Of a stretch of 38,292 bases of DNA, positions 1-8,521 are shown one piece after another. Position 1 is the stretch's first letter. Each line of letters begins with the position of its first letter. Under the pieces are notes generated by a model. That model saw only the letters and a program-made list of their open reading frames with translations, made no database searches and had not been told where the DNA came from. Made by a program: the position numbers and the translations under genes. This DNA is from Chrysophaeum taylorii (Eukaryota; Sar; Pelagophyceae; Pelagomonadales; Pelagomonadaceae), in the NCBI GenBank assembly GCA_029834535.1, contig JAQMWT010000561.1, positions 1-38,292 of the forward strand. Direction: 5' to 3'.

Positions 1-426
1 GGTCGTCTTCGTCACTATGCTCGCCAAGAAGCGCCACCAAGTCCACGTCTGCCGCCTCAAACCCCAAAAGTCTTCGACAAAGTGCCCCGCTTTAAGGTCG
101 TCGTCGACGACGACGACGACGACGGGGGCTTGCCCCCAACTGCTGCCTTCGACGACGACGACGACGACGTCATGGACAGCCACCCGACGAGCGTGAGCAG
201 CACGGACGAAGCCCGCGATCCCTCGTCGTCGTTACCCCTGCCGCCGCCGCCGCCGCGCGCGAGGAAGAAGAGGAGTGAGTCTCTCAAGAGACGATGTCGG
301 CTGCTGATCTCCCCGATTCAAGTCAATCGAAAACCGACGTTCGTATTCTTCTTCTTCTTCTTCATCTTTTACCTGGTTGTTGTGCCGGCGGGCGGGGCCG
401 CCGCCGCAGATCCATCCTGTATATAG
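1..426 (+). CDS. Partial C-terminal gene with aspartate runs, product unknown
   Basis: This reading frame is open from the first base of the window, so its start lies outside, and it ends with TAG at 424-426. It contains two runs of six aspartates (GAC/GAT repeats near 106-175), a serine/proline-rich stretch with five consecutive prolines, a basic patch (RARKKR) and then a phenylalanine-rich hydrophobic stretch. No domain is recognisable. A consensus donor GTGAGT lies near 272, just after the basic patch, so the downstream hydrophobic part may be intron rather than protein. I cannot exclude that the whole frame is low-complexity non-coding sequence. Confidence 0.3.
   Translation, partial: GRLRHYARQEAPPSPRLPPQTPKVFDKVPRFKVVVDDDDDDGGLPPTAAFDDDDDDVMDSHPTSVSSTDEARDPSSSLPLPPPPPRARKKRSESLKRRCRLLISPIQVNRKPTFVFFFFFFIFYLVVVPAGGAAAADPSCI
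98..176. repeat. (GAC)n trinucleotide tracts
   Basis: Two GAC-rich tracts near 106-124 and 150-170 encode the aspartate runs of the partial frame described at 1-426. Confidence 0.7.
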
Positions 427-772
427 TAGGTGTGTGCCGTCCTTTAATTTTTTTTAAATCTTGATTATTAGTTCTTTCCTCTGGGCGGCGGCGGCGGCGC
501 GAGTGGCAGCAGTCAACAACCTACTACTATAGTGCCTCTGGATTCTTAATCAATTACAGCGACGAGGCGAGGGTGGTGGTCGCGGACGGTCGTCCTCGCC
601 GAGTGGTCTACCACCGACACGGTTGATATACATAAGGGACAGCGCTGCCGCTCCCTGAAACTTTTAGTGCCACCTCATTCATCTGTGCGACGTTTTGTAT
701 CCAATGATGATGATGTCCTCGTTTGAAAACGTACGTAGAAAAAAAGAATAGAATCTTTCGCCTGCGACGACG
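427..772. other. Intergenic region, no gene seen
   Basis: This stretch follows the partial gene and precedes the sulfatase. It has a T-run (about 445-458), a GGC-rich tract near 485-500 and no open frame of note. It presumably holds the sulfatase promoter. No specific motif can be supported. Confidence 0.4.
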
Positions 773-2392
773 ATGAGGGGGCGCGAAATAATCGTGGTCT
801 TGGTGTGGAAGAGCGCTGTCGCAATCGAGCACCCGTCAATTTTGTTCATCCAGGCCGACGACCTCGGGATCGGGGATGTGGGCGCGTACAACAGCTTTCG
901 GGCGGACGATACGCCGAACATTGACGGCCTGGCGCGAAGGGGCTTGCTGCTAGCGAATTATAGAGTAATGTCCCCCGTTTGTTCGCCGTCGCGCGCCGCG
1001 TTCATGGTGGGAATGGAGGCATCCGTTGCCGGCTTTCCCAACATCGCCGAATGCGACCCGACACAGACCGAAATCTACGTCGATCCCCGAGGCGTGAGGC
1101 GCCACGTCTCGAACGACGTCGTCGAGCGACTGAACGAGACATGGACCGGCATGGCACACGTGCTGAAACGAGCGGGATATTACAACGCGCATTTGGGCAA
1201 GTGGCACGTCGGCTGCAGCAACCTGCCGTCCCCCGCCGCCTACGGCTGGGACTTGGTGCGGGCTTGCAACGCCGATATGGAATCGCTCGAGTGGACGGGC
1301 TACGGTGCCGAGACGTGGTTTCGGTGGATGTGGGAAGACAAGCACGCCATGAACGAGGCGATGGTTGCCGACGCCGCGAACATCTTCGAGCATCAATCGC
1401 CCTTCTTCGTGAGCATCAACCCGCTGCTACCGCACGCGCCCCTCAACCCGCGCCGCGAGCATATGGAAGCCGTCGGCCCCAAGGAGTGCGATTTAAATAG
1501 ATTCTGGGCCGACGGCTTTAAATGGACCATGTCCAGCACGCAGCGCTTCTTGGAGGACCCCAATAACGACTATCGAATCACCGAGCTCTGCGTCGAGCGC
1601 GTCTACCGAGGGAGCGTCTACTCGTTCGACGCGATGGTCGGCGACCTTCTGGCCGTGCTCGACTCGCGGCAGCTCACAGACAGGACCTTTATCATCGTGA
1701 CATCGGACAACGGACCAGAGATCGCGATACCTGGCAGGCATTTTACCAGAACAGGACGGTGGTCGCAGGTTGGTTCCGCCGACAAATTTCGCGGGTTCAA
1801 GCGCAGCTTGTACGAAGGCGGCGTGCGCGTGCCGTGTGTGATCAGCTGGTCTCCTTTAGACAAAAGAATCGCTGCTGACACGGTCCTTGGTATCGACTGG
1901 ATTCCGACGTTCGCCGTCGTCGCTGGCGTCGCTGACTTCTGGAACGAGCGGAGAGACGAGGAGCGGCAAGTCGGGCGACCCTTGCGCGGGCTCGCGACAT
2001 CCGCCGACCCGTCGCGCGACGTACTTTTCTGGGAATGGGCTTATCAGATGGCGGGCTCGTGCCACGTCAAGGCACCGCGGTTCGCGGCCTTGGACCGCGA
2101 CTCGGGCCTTAAATTCCTGGGTGACTTCGGGCCCGACTCGGACGGCTCGTCCCGCGCCGTGCTGCGCCGCGCCGAGCTCTTCAACATTTCGTCGGATCCC
2201 TTCGAAAAACGGGATCTTCTCCAGGAGCCCCAAGTGCCAACCGTCTGGATTGCCTCAACTGTCGTGTTGGCAAGGCTGCTCGACGATTGGGTTCGCACGC
2301 TCTTGCCGGTGACGCGAGGTCGAGAACAACTGCTCCACAACGCTTGTCCGCGCGCACGGATATATCGCGGCGGCGGCGGCGGTGGAGAATAG
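773..2392 (+). CDS. Sulfatase (arylsulfatase-like, formylglycine-dependent)
   Basis: A 539-residue single-exon protein of the S1 sulfatase family, which hydrolyses sulfate esters on polysaccharides or other sulfated metabolites. The metal-binding Asp-Asp is at residues 29-30 (IQADDLG). The formylglycine signature CSPSR is at 70-74, so Cys70 is the residue expected to be oxidised to formylglycine. The LGKWHVG block with catalytic Lys and His is at 141-147. A TSDNGPE metal-site block lies near residue 310, followed by the family's typical SLYEGGVRVP segment. All key residues are present and the length is normal. The ATG at 773 gives a short hydrophobic N-terminus (IIVVLVWKSAVA) that may be a weak signal peptide, suggesting secretion or a vesicular location. 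It ends in a glycine run before TAG. The exact substrate cannot be told. Confidence 0.93.
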   Translation: MRGREIIVVLVWKSAVAIEHPSILFIQADDLGIGDVGAYNSFRADDTPNIDGLARRGLLLANYRVMSPVCSPSRAAFMVGMEASVAGFPNIAECDPTQTEIYVDPRGVRRHVSNDVVERLNETWTGMAHVLKRAGYYNAHLGKWHVGCSNLPSPAAYGWDLVRACNADMESLEWTGYGAETWFRWMWEDKHAMNEAMVADAANIFEHQSPFFVSINPLLPHAPLNPRREHMEAVGPKECDLNRFWADGFKWTMSSTQRFLEDPNNDYRITELCVERVYRGSVYSFDAMVGDLLAVLDSRQLTDRTFIIVTSDNGPEIAIPGRHFTRTGRWSQVGSADKFRGFKRSLYEGGVRVPCVISWSPLDKRIAADTVLGIDWIPTFAVVAGVADFWNERRDEERQVGRPLRGLATSADPSRDVLFWEWAYQMAGSCHVKAPRFAALDRDSGLKFLGDFGPDSDGSSRAVLRRAELFNISSDPFEKRDLLQEPQVPTVWIASTVVLARLLDDWVRTLLPVTRGREQLLHNACPRARIYRGGGGGGE

Positions 2393-4110
2393 CCTTGCTG
2401 CTGCAATTCTCTGATACTTTCGCTCCTCGACCGCGTGACAAGCGCAGCTTGCTGGCTTGAGACGTCTGCGTGGCTATGGTTCAAAAAACGTAACCTTCGC
2501 CGCAGCCGTCGGCGGCCGCGTCGTCGTCGTCGTCTCGATGGCCGGCGGCACGCGTTTTAAAGAGCCGTTCAGGTATCTCGAGCGCTACAAGCACCGACAC
2601 GATGAGCCTGGATGTCGTCGACGCCTTTGGAGATCGTCAGATTCGACGAGTTCGAAGGACGTGGTTTTTGCTGCTAGTCTTTGGCGCCTCGGAATAATTG
2701 AATACGGTGATTGATCCCTGTTCGTCACCCGAACTTGGTACGATGAGCGAGGCGCTTAGTTGTTTTGCATGACTACCGCGGGACGTCTTGGAGATTGATT
2801 ACCTGTGTCCTTCGAAAGAATTCCCAACGTTATTCTTTTCACGCTGCCCGACGTTCCGCGGGCGTGCTCGCCGACCCCGCCTTTTTCTGGAAGCCTGGCT
2901 GGTTACTTTCTCTGGGGGGTGGTTCCCAAAGTTCGAATGGGAGGGAGGATCGCAAAGAAGACTTTGTTCCTATTAATATTATATGGCAAGAAACTCGAAA
3001 GGCTGCTCAATGGGCCAAAATTGAGGATCGCAGAGGAAGCATAAGCAAAGGACTTAGATGAGTGATGTTGTCGACTGACTACGTGGGAAAAGAGCGCGAA
3101 GAATAGGAGCAAAATATTCTTATGGCTAGAGAATTGGCCAGGCTGCTCAGAGAGCCAGAATGGACTATCATCGCTTAGAGGAAGAGAAAGAAAGAAGAAA
3201 AGAGACTTCACAAGAGCAAACAACAGGAGCTAGGTCTTCCTTCTGGAGGAAAGCCTGCTTCGACGTATCTCACCGTGAGTTCTTAAGCACGACTATCGGA
3301 ACTACCTACGGGCTCGGTTCGTAGTGGGTAGTCACCGATGCGACGGCCGACGGCGTTTGGTACCATGGCCACGGCACCGAGCCCCTCAGGAGCATCGCAA
3401 CACACCGCTGAGCAAGCCGTTCCGGCGCTCGCACCGCGCTGTCTCGATTCACTTCCGCGCCTTACCACACCACCGTCGTCCTAGTTGAACCAAGCTACCC
3501 GGGGCTTCGTCGCAGCTCGGCCAGAGCCCCCTCAGACGCGCCAAACCCAACTCGGCTGGTGAAAGATAAGCCTTCGAAACGAGCTGCCCATCTTTGCGCT
3601 GCTAGTGTACGACGTTCTCTCGTGCACGCAGCCAAGCAAGGGGATATGTATGCATCACGTGGAGTTTGATTCCGAGACTGAGCCTAGGACGTCCCACATA
3701 TGGACGACGATGGCAGACGAAATTGCGCAGCGCAGGCTCGAAGCGCTGCGCGAAATGCCGCATTCGGCTTGGTGGTGGTCCGGCGTGCCAAAAAAAACGC
3801 TTTGAGCCATAGAGCGAGGAACGCGCTTCTTTCGAGTTGCGGCCGGTTCCTGCACCCGGCGAAGAACAAGAAGAAGGAGATGTACGCAGGGCACACGCCG
3901 GTGGCAGAACAGCACCAGAAAAAGTCAGGCCATGGGTTTTCGGCGATTCCTCTTTGAGACTTTGTTGTTATACGAAAACTTGTGTGCAAGTTCTCGGAAC
4001 CCAAATTACGAATATATCATTGAGGTCGTGACGACATTATTAAAAAAGGGTTGTAAAAAAGAATCTTACAAGTTAAGAACTTAGGAATCGTTTTTTTTTT
4101 CACATAGGAC
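2393..4110. other. Long intergenic stretch without a supportable gene
   Basis: About 1.7 kb separate the sulfatase from the next gene. Only short frames of 60-106 residues with no recognisable domains are present, overlapping on both strands. Two A/G-rich segments near 2960-3060 and 3100-3210 are loosely similar to each other (both contain a 'caggctgctca'-like or 'aggctgctca' core), suggesting an old local duplication. A small frame at 3605-3805 ending in AWWWSGVPKKTL is the most protein-like piece, but I would not call it a gene. Confidence 0.4.
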
Positions 4111-5333
4111 ATGATTGCAGGATGGGTGGTGGTGTTGCGTGCCGTGGAGGCGTTGCATTCGGCCGAGCTGCACCGATACGTAGAGAACGCGTCGTTCCGG
4201 CCCGTCGACGTGGGCGCCGTGATGTGGCCCGGCCGGACGAGACACTTTCCAATCGATGGGTTCAACCCTTCGCTCGTCCAACTTTCCAACAGCGTTCGGG
4301 TGGAGATAGCGACACACCTGATCAAAAAGCGCAACGAGACGCGGACGCCGTGGTACGCCGCCGCGACTCGTCGGAGCAAGAACCTTTGCATGTATCTGGG
4401 AAATCAAGCGATGCGGCGCCGAAGGGTTCTTCTTCGCTCGGAGAAGCCTTTGGTACGTCGGTCTTCGTCGACGCTCGTCATCCTCGACAGATGGCTCGCG
4501 CCGCTCGCTGCGGTGATTGGCGAGGACGGGCGACCCTTTGATTTTCATGCCGAGGACGTGCGGCTCAAGTGGGCGCGAGCATACGGACAACGGATATTGG
4601 TAACGTCGATGCGTTACAAGCCGCGCGCCGAGTTCGACATCGATTGGCTGTGGCTCCGCGTCGAAGACGGGAAAGTGGTTGGGTCTCTCGAGACCTTTAA
4701 GCATCGCGACGTTGTTGGGGAGCCGGTGTTGCGCGCCGGTCGCAACTTTGGGGTGTTGTGGGACGGCGGCAGCGACGACCCGTTCCACATCGTCTACTGG
4801 CTCTCGCGCGACTACGTCGACGTGAGAAGGGGTTGCCCGCGCCCGAGCGCCACGAACGGGCCTCCTTCCCGCTCACGACGGGCCTCGACACCAAGAACCG
4901 CGACAACGGCGTGCTCCACAACAACGGGCTCCAGGTCAGTCTCGAGAATCTGTGCCCGGGTCTCGTCGTTGCGCCGAGTCATGTCCACCTCGACACGACG
5001 ATGCCCTCCTACCGCCGCGGCGTCCACGGCGCCACGCCCTATGGTAACACCTACATCTCCTACTTTGTCGTCTTCAACAAGACGGAGCCCTACCGCCAGT
5101 GCGCGATGAGTCCCCCGTTCTGCTTTCCGTCTCCGATGGACCCCTCGCGGTGCGACACTATCCAGTTTCTCTCGAGCATGACGCTCGATGCGGCGGGCCT
5201 GACGTTCGACCTGGCCAACGAGGTCACCATCGCCTACGGCGTTAACGACTGCGACGCCGCCTACACGCGCCTAAGGCTCAAGACTCTTCTCGAGTTCGTC
5301 TATGGCCGCCACACCGACCTCTGCCGCTGCTAG
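4111..5333 (+). CDS. Secreted unknown protein, possibly beta-propeller carbohydrate-active (apparent frameshift near 4823)
   Basis: The ATG at 4111 begins a likely signal peptide (MIAGWVVVLRAVEALHSA). The frame runs to about 4823 (to SRDYVDV), then continues in the next frame with TTGLDTKNRDNG and LHNNGLQVSLENLCPG to TAG at 5331-5333. One extra G in the GTGAGAAGG segment would join the two halves, so this is probably a homopolymer contraction in the sequence; a 26-nt GT-AG intron is formally possible but very small. The C-terminal pattern (ISYFVVFNKTEPYRQ, then CDTIQFLSS, then IAYGVNDCDA) reminds me of five-bladed propeller proteins related to GH43/GH130-type enzymes that end in a YGxNDC motif, but this is recall, not proof. 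Total about 407 residues. Enzyme activity is not assignable. Confidence 0.6.
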
Positions 5334-5471
5334 TTTGCGTCGTTCTAACAACCAACCAACCGACCAACCAACGAAAAGCACTTTTCCACACGCCACGTGT
5401 GTTGGTGGGGGGTCGTTCTTGCGAGACTCGCGAGACTCTTACCCTCATTGTATGGAAGACACACTTACCCC

Positions 5472-6141
5472 ATGCACGACGTCTCGGAGGAAGTCAGCGC
5501 CCTCTGGCAGCAGGCGGGGGTGACGCTGCAGGGCGCGAGGCCGTGGACGGAGTTTTTCGAGGTGTTCAAGCCGCCCCTCAAGACAGACCTCGAGCGTCGG
5601 ATGTCTACAAATCTGCTGCACTATCGCGCAAACTACTGTCAGATCGTGTGCGTCCTGATGGGTTTCGCGGTTGTCGCGAGCCCGAGGGCGCTCCTCGCGG
5701 TCCTCATGAGCCTCGCGAGCGCCTTTGCGATTTTTTTGTTCAAGAGGACCTCGCTTGCGATCGGGGACATGGTTGTGCCGTTGACGAAGAGGACGAGGGC
5801 GGCCGCGGCGGGCATCGCGTCCGCGCTAATGCTTGCCCTTTCGGGGGCGCTCCTTTGGCTCCTCTTGATGTTCGCGCTCGCGCTCTTTCTGGTGCTCTCG
5901 CACATGGCGCTCAGGCCCCGTACGCTCGCGGCCAAGTACAACGCCGCCGCCGACGACGTTCGCGGCATGTTTTTCGGGGTGCGTCGGTTGCCTAAACAAA
6001 CAACACATTTTGATTTTTTCGTTGTTCTAGTAGGGTGACAACACAGCACGAGGAGGGGACTACGAGGACGGGCTCTTCCACTCGGCCGACACCCTCCACA
6101 GCCGCGCTCGGACCAACCTCCATTTCGACGACGGCGACTAG
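5472..6141 (+). CDS. PRA1-family (prenylated Rab acceptor) membrane protein, two exons
   Basis: Exon 1 is 5472-5978 and exon 2 is 6034-6141, joined over a 55-nt AT-rich intron. The protein is 204 residues. It opens with MHDVSEEVSALW, then the family's RPWTEFF and NYCQIV (Asn-Tyr) blocks, followed by two long hydrophobic hairpins (roughly residues 55-90 and 105-145), as in PRA1/Yip3 proteins that sit in ER-Golgi membranes and handle prenylated Rab GTPases. The C-terminus after the splice is acidic (DYEDGLF, FDDGD). I chose the ATG at 5472 because conserved sequence starts soon after it; an open frame extends a little upstream. The stop lies 41 bp from the stop of the convergent MFS gene. Confidence 0.8.
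5979..6033 (+). other. Spliceosomal intron of the PRA1-family gene (55 nt)
   Basis: Donor GTGCGT directly follows the GGG codon at 5976-5978. The body is A/T-rich with a T-run, and the acceptor is TAG at 6031-6033. Unspliced, the frame runs into a TGA after a handful of unlikely codons; spliced, 35 more acidic/polar codons follow to TAG. An acceptor three bases upstream would place TAG in frame, so 6033 is preferred. Confidence 0.75.
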
Positions 6142-6182
6142 TACGCGTCAAGAAGAAGAAGAAGAAGAAGTCTTCCGCAGGA

Positions 6183-7451
6183 TTATGTTATGATGATGTA
6201 GGGCGTGGTTCTTCTTCTTGCTGGCGGTGGCGGACCCTCGTCGAGGTAAGCGAGCGTCAGGAGGGCCGCCAGGAGCGCGGCGGCGAGGGCGAGGGCAGCA
6301 TAGGTGCGCGGGTCGAGGAGCGCGAGCAAGGGCGCGGCGGCCGCCGCCGTCTTCGAAAGGGTCCCGCACAAACCGAGCGCGGCGGCGCGGGCCGCGGGGT
6401 AGGTCTCAACAGTGATCTGCCAGAGGACGGCAAACGCGCCGGAAGTGGCGAAGCGCGCGACGAGCGACGCGGCGAAACGGTGCGATGGGCGCCGCGGCGT
6501 TAAGAGGGCCGCGTAGGCCGATGCCGCCGCGGAAAAGTAGGCAACCTGGGCGCCGCGACGGCCGAGGCGCGCCACAACGAGCGAGGTCCCGGCGTACGCG
6601 GGTATCTCGGCGATAGCGAGGATAATCGCGTCGGCGTAACTCGAAGCGAAGTAGAGAATGGATGCGGTGCACCAACACGCCACGAGGGCCACGGTTTGTT
6701 TCGTCCGGAAGGTGCCTCTCGGTACCTTGGCGGCCGCGGGGGGTCGCGCCTCGAGGAGCGGGGATTCGGGAATGGCTAATCTCGTCAAAAAAGCCGCGAC
6801 GGCTCCGGCCGCGGCAGCCGCGGCGCTCAACTCGCGCCAGGTATAGACGGTAGACGCGAGGGCTAGAAGGGCCGTGGCGAGGACGTACGATGAGTGCGAG
6901 ATTTTGTTCGACAAGCCGCGGTAAGGTGCGGGCACGAGCTCGAGCAGGTACGGCACCGAGATCCCGACGACGCCGCCGAGGGCGACGCCGACGCCCGCGC
7001 GCGCTGCCGCGTAGTCGCGCGCGTCTCTTGCAAGCGCTTGGAGCACGCAGGCGACACTACCGGCAGCGAGGGCCGAGACGAGGGTCGGACGACGTCCTAC
7101 GCTGTCGGACGCGAGACCCCACGCGGGCGACGATGCGCCATAGCTCGCGAACGTTAGCGAGGACGCGACGGCCAGACGACGCCGGCTCATCCCGAGGTTC
7201 GCGCCCGCGCCGTCGACCGCCGGCAGCAGCACCCACCACGCGTTACACATTCCGAACGCCAACCCCGCCAGCGTCACGACGGCAATCACGTGTACCCCTT
7301 TGAGCTCTCGAGGCGGTGGTGGTTGTGCTTCTAGCTGCGGCCGCCGCCGCGTGCGTCTTCTCCTCCTGGTCGCCGGGTCGGGCGGCGGCCGTGCCTGAGG
7401 GAGCCGTCGCGCGGGTGTCGGAGCCTCCCGAACACAGCACGAGCATAGCAT
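6183..7451 (-). CDS. Major facilitator superfamily transporter
   Basis: About 422 residues from the ATG at 7451 (an upstream in-frame GTG at 7481 is ignored) to TAA at 6183-6185. A basic, proline-rich cytosolic N-terminus of about 55 residues precedes 11-12 hydrophobic segments. The loop after helix 2 carries an MFS motif A (GLASDSVGRRPTL), and the overall pattern with IPESPLLE after helix 6 resembles sugar/organic-ion MFS families (SLC22/SV2-like). It would move a small solute across a membrane; the substrate is unknown. Helices are very alanine-rich, reflecting high GC. It is convergent with the PRA1 gene, 41 bp away. Confidence 0.85.
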   Translation of the reverse strand: MLCSCCVREAPTPARRLPQARPPPDPATRRRRRTRRRPQLEAQPPPPRELKGVHVIAVVTLAGLAFGMCNAWWVLLPAVDGAGANLGMSRRRLAVASSLTFASYGASSPAWGLASDSVGRRPTLVSALAAGSVACVLQALARDARDYAAARAGVGVALGGVVGISVPYLLELVPAPYRGLSNKISHSSYVLATALLALASTVYTWRELSAAAAAAGAVAAFLTRLAIPESPLLEARPPAAAKVPRGTFRTKQTVALVACWCTASILYFASSYADAIILAIAEIPAYAGTSLVVARLGRRGAQVAYFSAAASAYAALLTPRRPSHRFAASLVARFATSGAFAVLWQITVETYPAARAAALGLCGTLSKTAAAAAPLLALLDPRTYAALALAAALLAALLTLAYLDEGPPPPARRRTTPYIIIT

Positions 7452-7771
7452 GTCGACCCTACTTTGTCTTTCTATAATCACCCCTTAATGTATGTGGTGG
7501 ACCACAAGCAAACAAAGCATGCGCTGCTTGAGCCGAGGTCAATGAAGGATGGGTTCCTGTCCTTTCTATGCCAACCATTAATGTATTAGACGAAGAATAG
7601 TGGTTGAAATCAATCAATCAATCAATCAATCAAGCGTGTTTACAACAACATACTTCTTTTTGCCGCCGCCGTACCACCCGTCTTAATGTACATGGCCGAC
7701 CATCCATCATGAGTTCTCTCTCTAATGGGGGGCAATCAAAAATCCCCCAACCACTTCGCCCCTTGTGTCCT
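7452..7771. other. Intergenic region with (AATC)n microsatellite
   Basis: This region lies upstream of the MFS gene and before the first Helitron fragment. It contains an AATC/ATCA repeat at about 7605-7634 and no coding signal. Confidence 0.6.
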
Positions 7772-8521
7772 AACTACTAATCGACAGATGTTTGTCTGTT
7801 TGTCTGTTTGTTTGTTTGTCTGTTTGTCTGTCCCTCGATTTAGGGTAAGGATCAGATAGGCGCGAGAGTAAGGATCAGGTAGGCGCGAGAGCCAGACAGT
7901 GATCCTCCAAGCCGTCTACGGCGACCTCGCAGACTATTTCCACGACCCGCGGCGGCTCTTTCAGCGCGCCATTCTCACGCCCCGTCGAAACGATGTTGTC
8001 GATGCTGACAACGCGCGCATGACCGCGGCCTTTTTTTCCCGAAGACGAGGCGTCGGAGTTCTTTTCGGCCGACTAGGTTGGGTCGGAAGCCGACGCCTCG
8101 CTCTTTACAGTAAGAGTTTTCAACTCCCTGACAACCAACGGCATGCTGACTTTGATCGCGAGCTTAATGTCTTCGCAACCTCGACCCGTCGCACGGCCAC
8201 TGCAACGGTACCAGATACATGATCGATCGTGTCGTTGTCACCGAGGCTCCTCCAACCTGTATCGCTTAAGGCCCGCCTACGCCAAACGATCAACAAGAGC
8301 CAGGGCCAGACGCCCCGCGAGGTCGGCGTCCTCTTTCCCAAGCCCGTCTTCTGCCACGTCCAGCTCTACGTGGCTCTCTGTCGATCGGCATCCCCGAGGA
8401 TATACTCATCTGGGTCGACGACTCCACCCTACCCCACACGTGCTGCGCAATACCGATAAGCCCCCTCACGGCGTCTACACGCGCACTGTAGGTGAACTTA
8501 CTGGGACCAGGTGAACTTACT
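7772..8521 (+). mobile_element. Helitron 3' fragment, copy A (helicase C-terminus)
   Basis: First of five related fragments. It begins with a flank shared with copy D (CTACTAATCGACAG), then a TGTC/TGTT microsatellite, then the family start TCCCTCGATTTAGGGTAAGG. It encodes decayed C-terminal pieces of a Pif1-like Helitron helicase: RRLFQRAILTPRRNDVV in one frame (from 7899) and TINKSQGQT plus VFCHVQLYVALCRS in another (8280-8390), corresponding to helicase motifs V-VI. It breaks off after two subterminal repeats (GGTGAACTTACTGGGACCA), exactly where the retrotransposon tail begins. It carries private bases (GATTTAGGG, GCGCGAG, CTATTTCC, AGTAAGAG) compared with copies B and C. Confidence 0.75.
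7798..7841. repeat. (TGTC/TGTT)n microsatellite at the Helitron 5' side
   Basis: A run of TTTGTCTG-type tetranucleotides lies just upstream of the conserved Helitron start in copy A. The same kind of tract flanks both sides of the retrotransposon copies in this array and lies at the 5' side of copy D. Confidence 0.8.

Noticed and set aside
2393..4110. Small genes at 2457-2714, 2765-3061 and 3605-3805
   Set aside because: Short overlapping frames without start context, domain or plausible splice partners; similar frames are expected by chance at this GC content.
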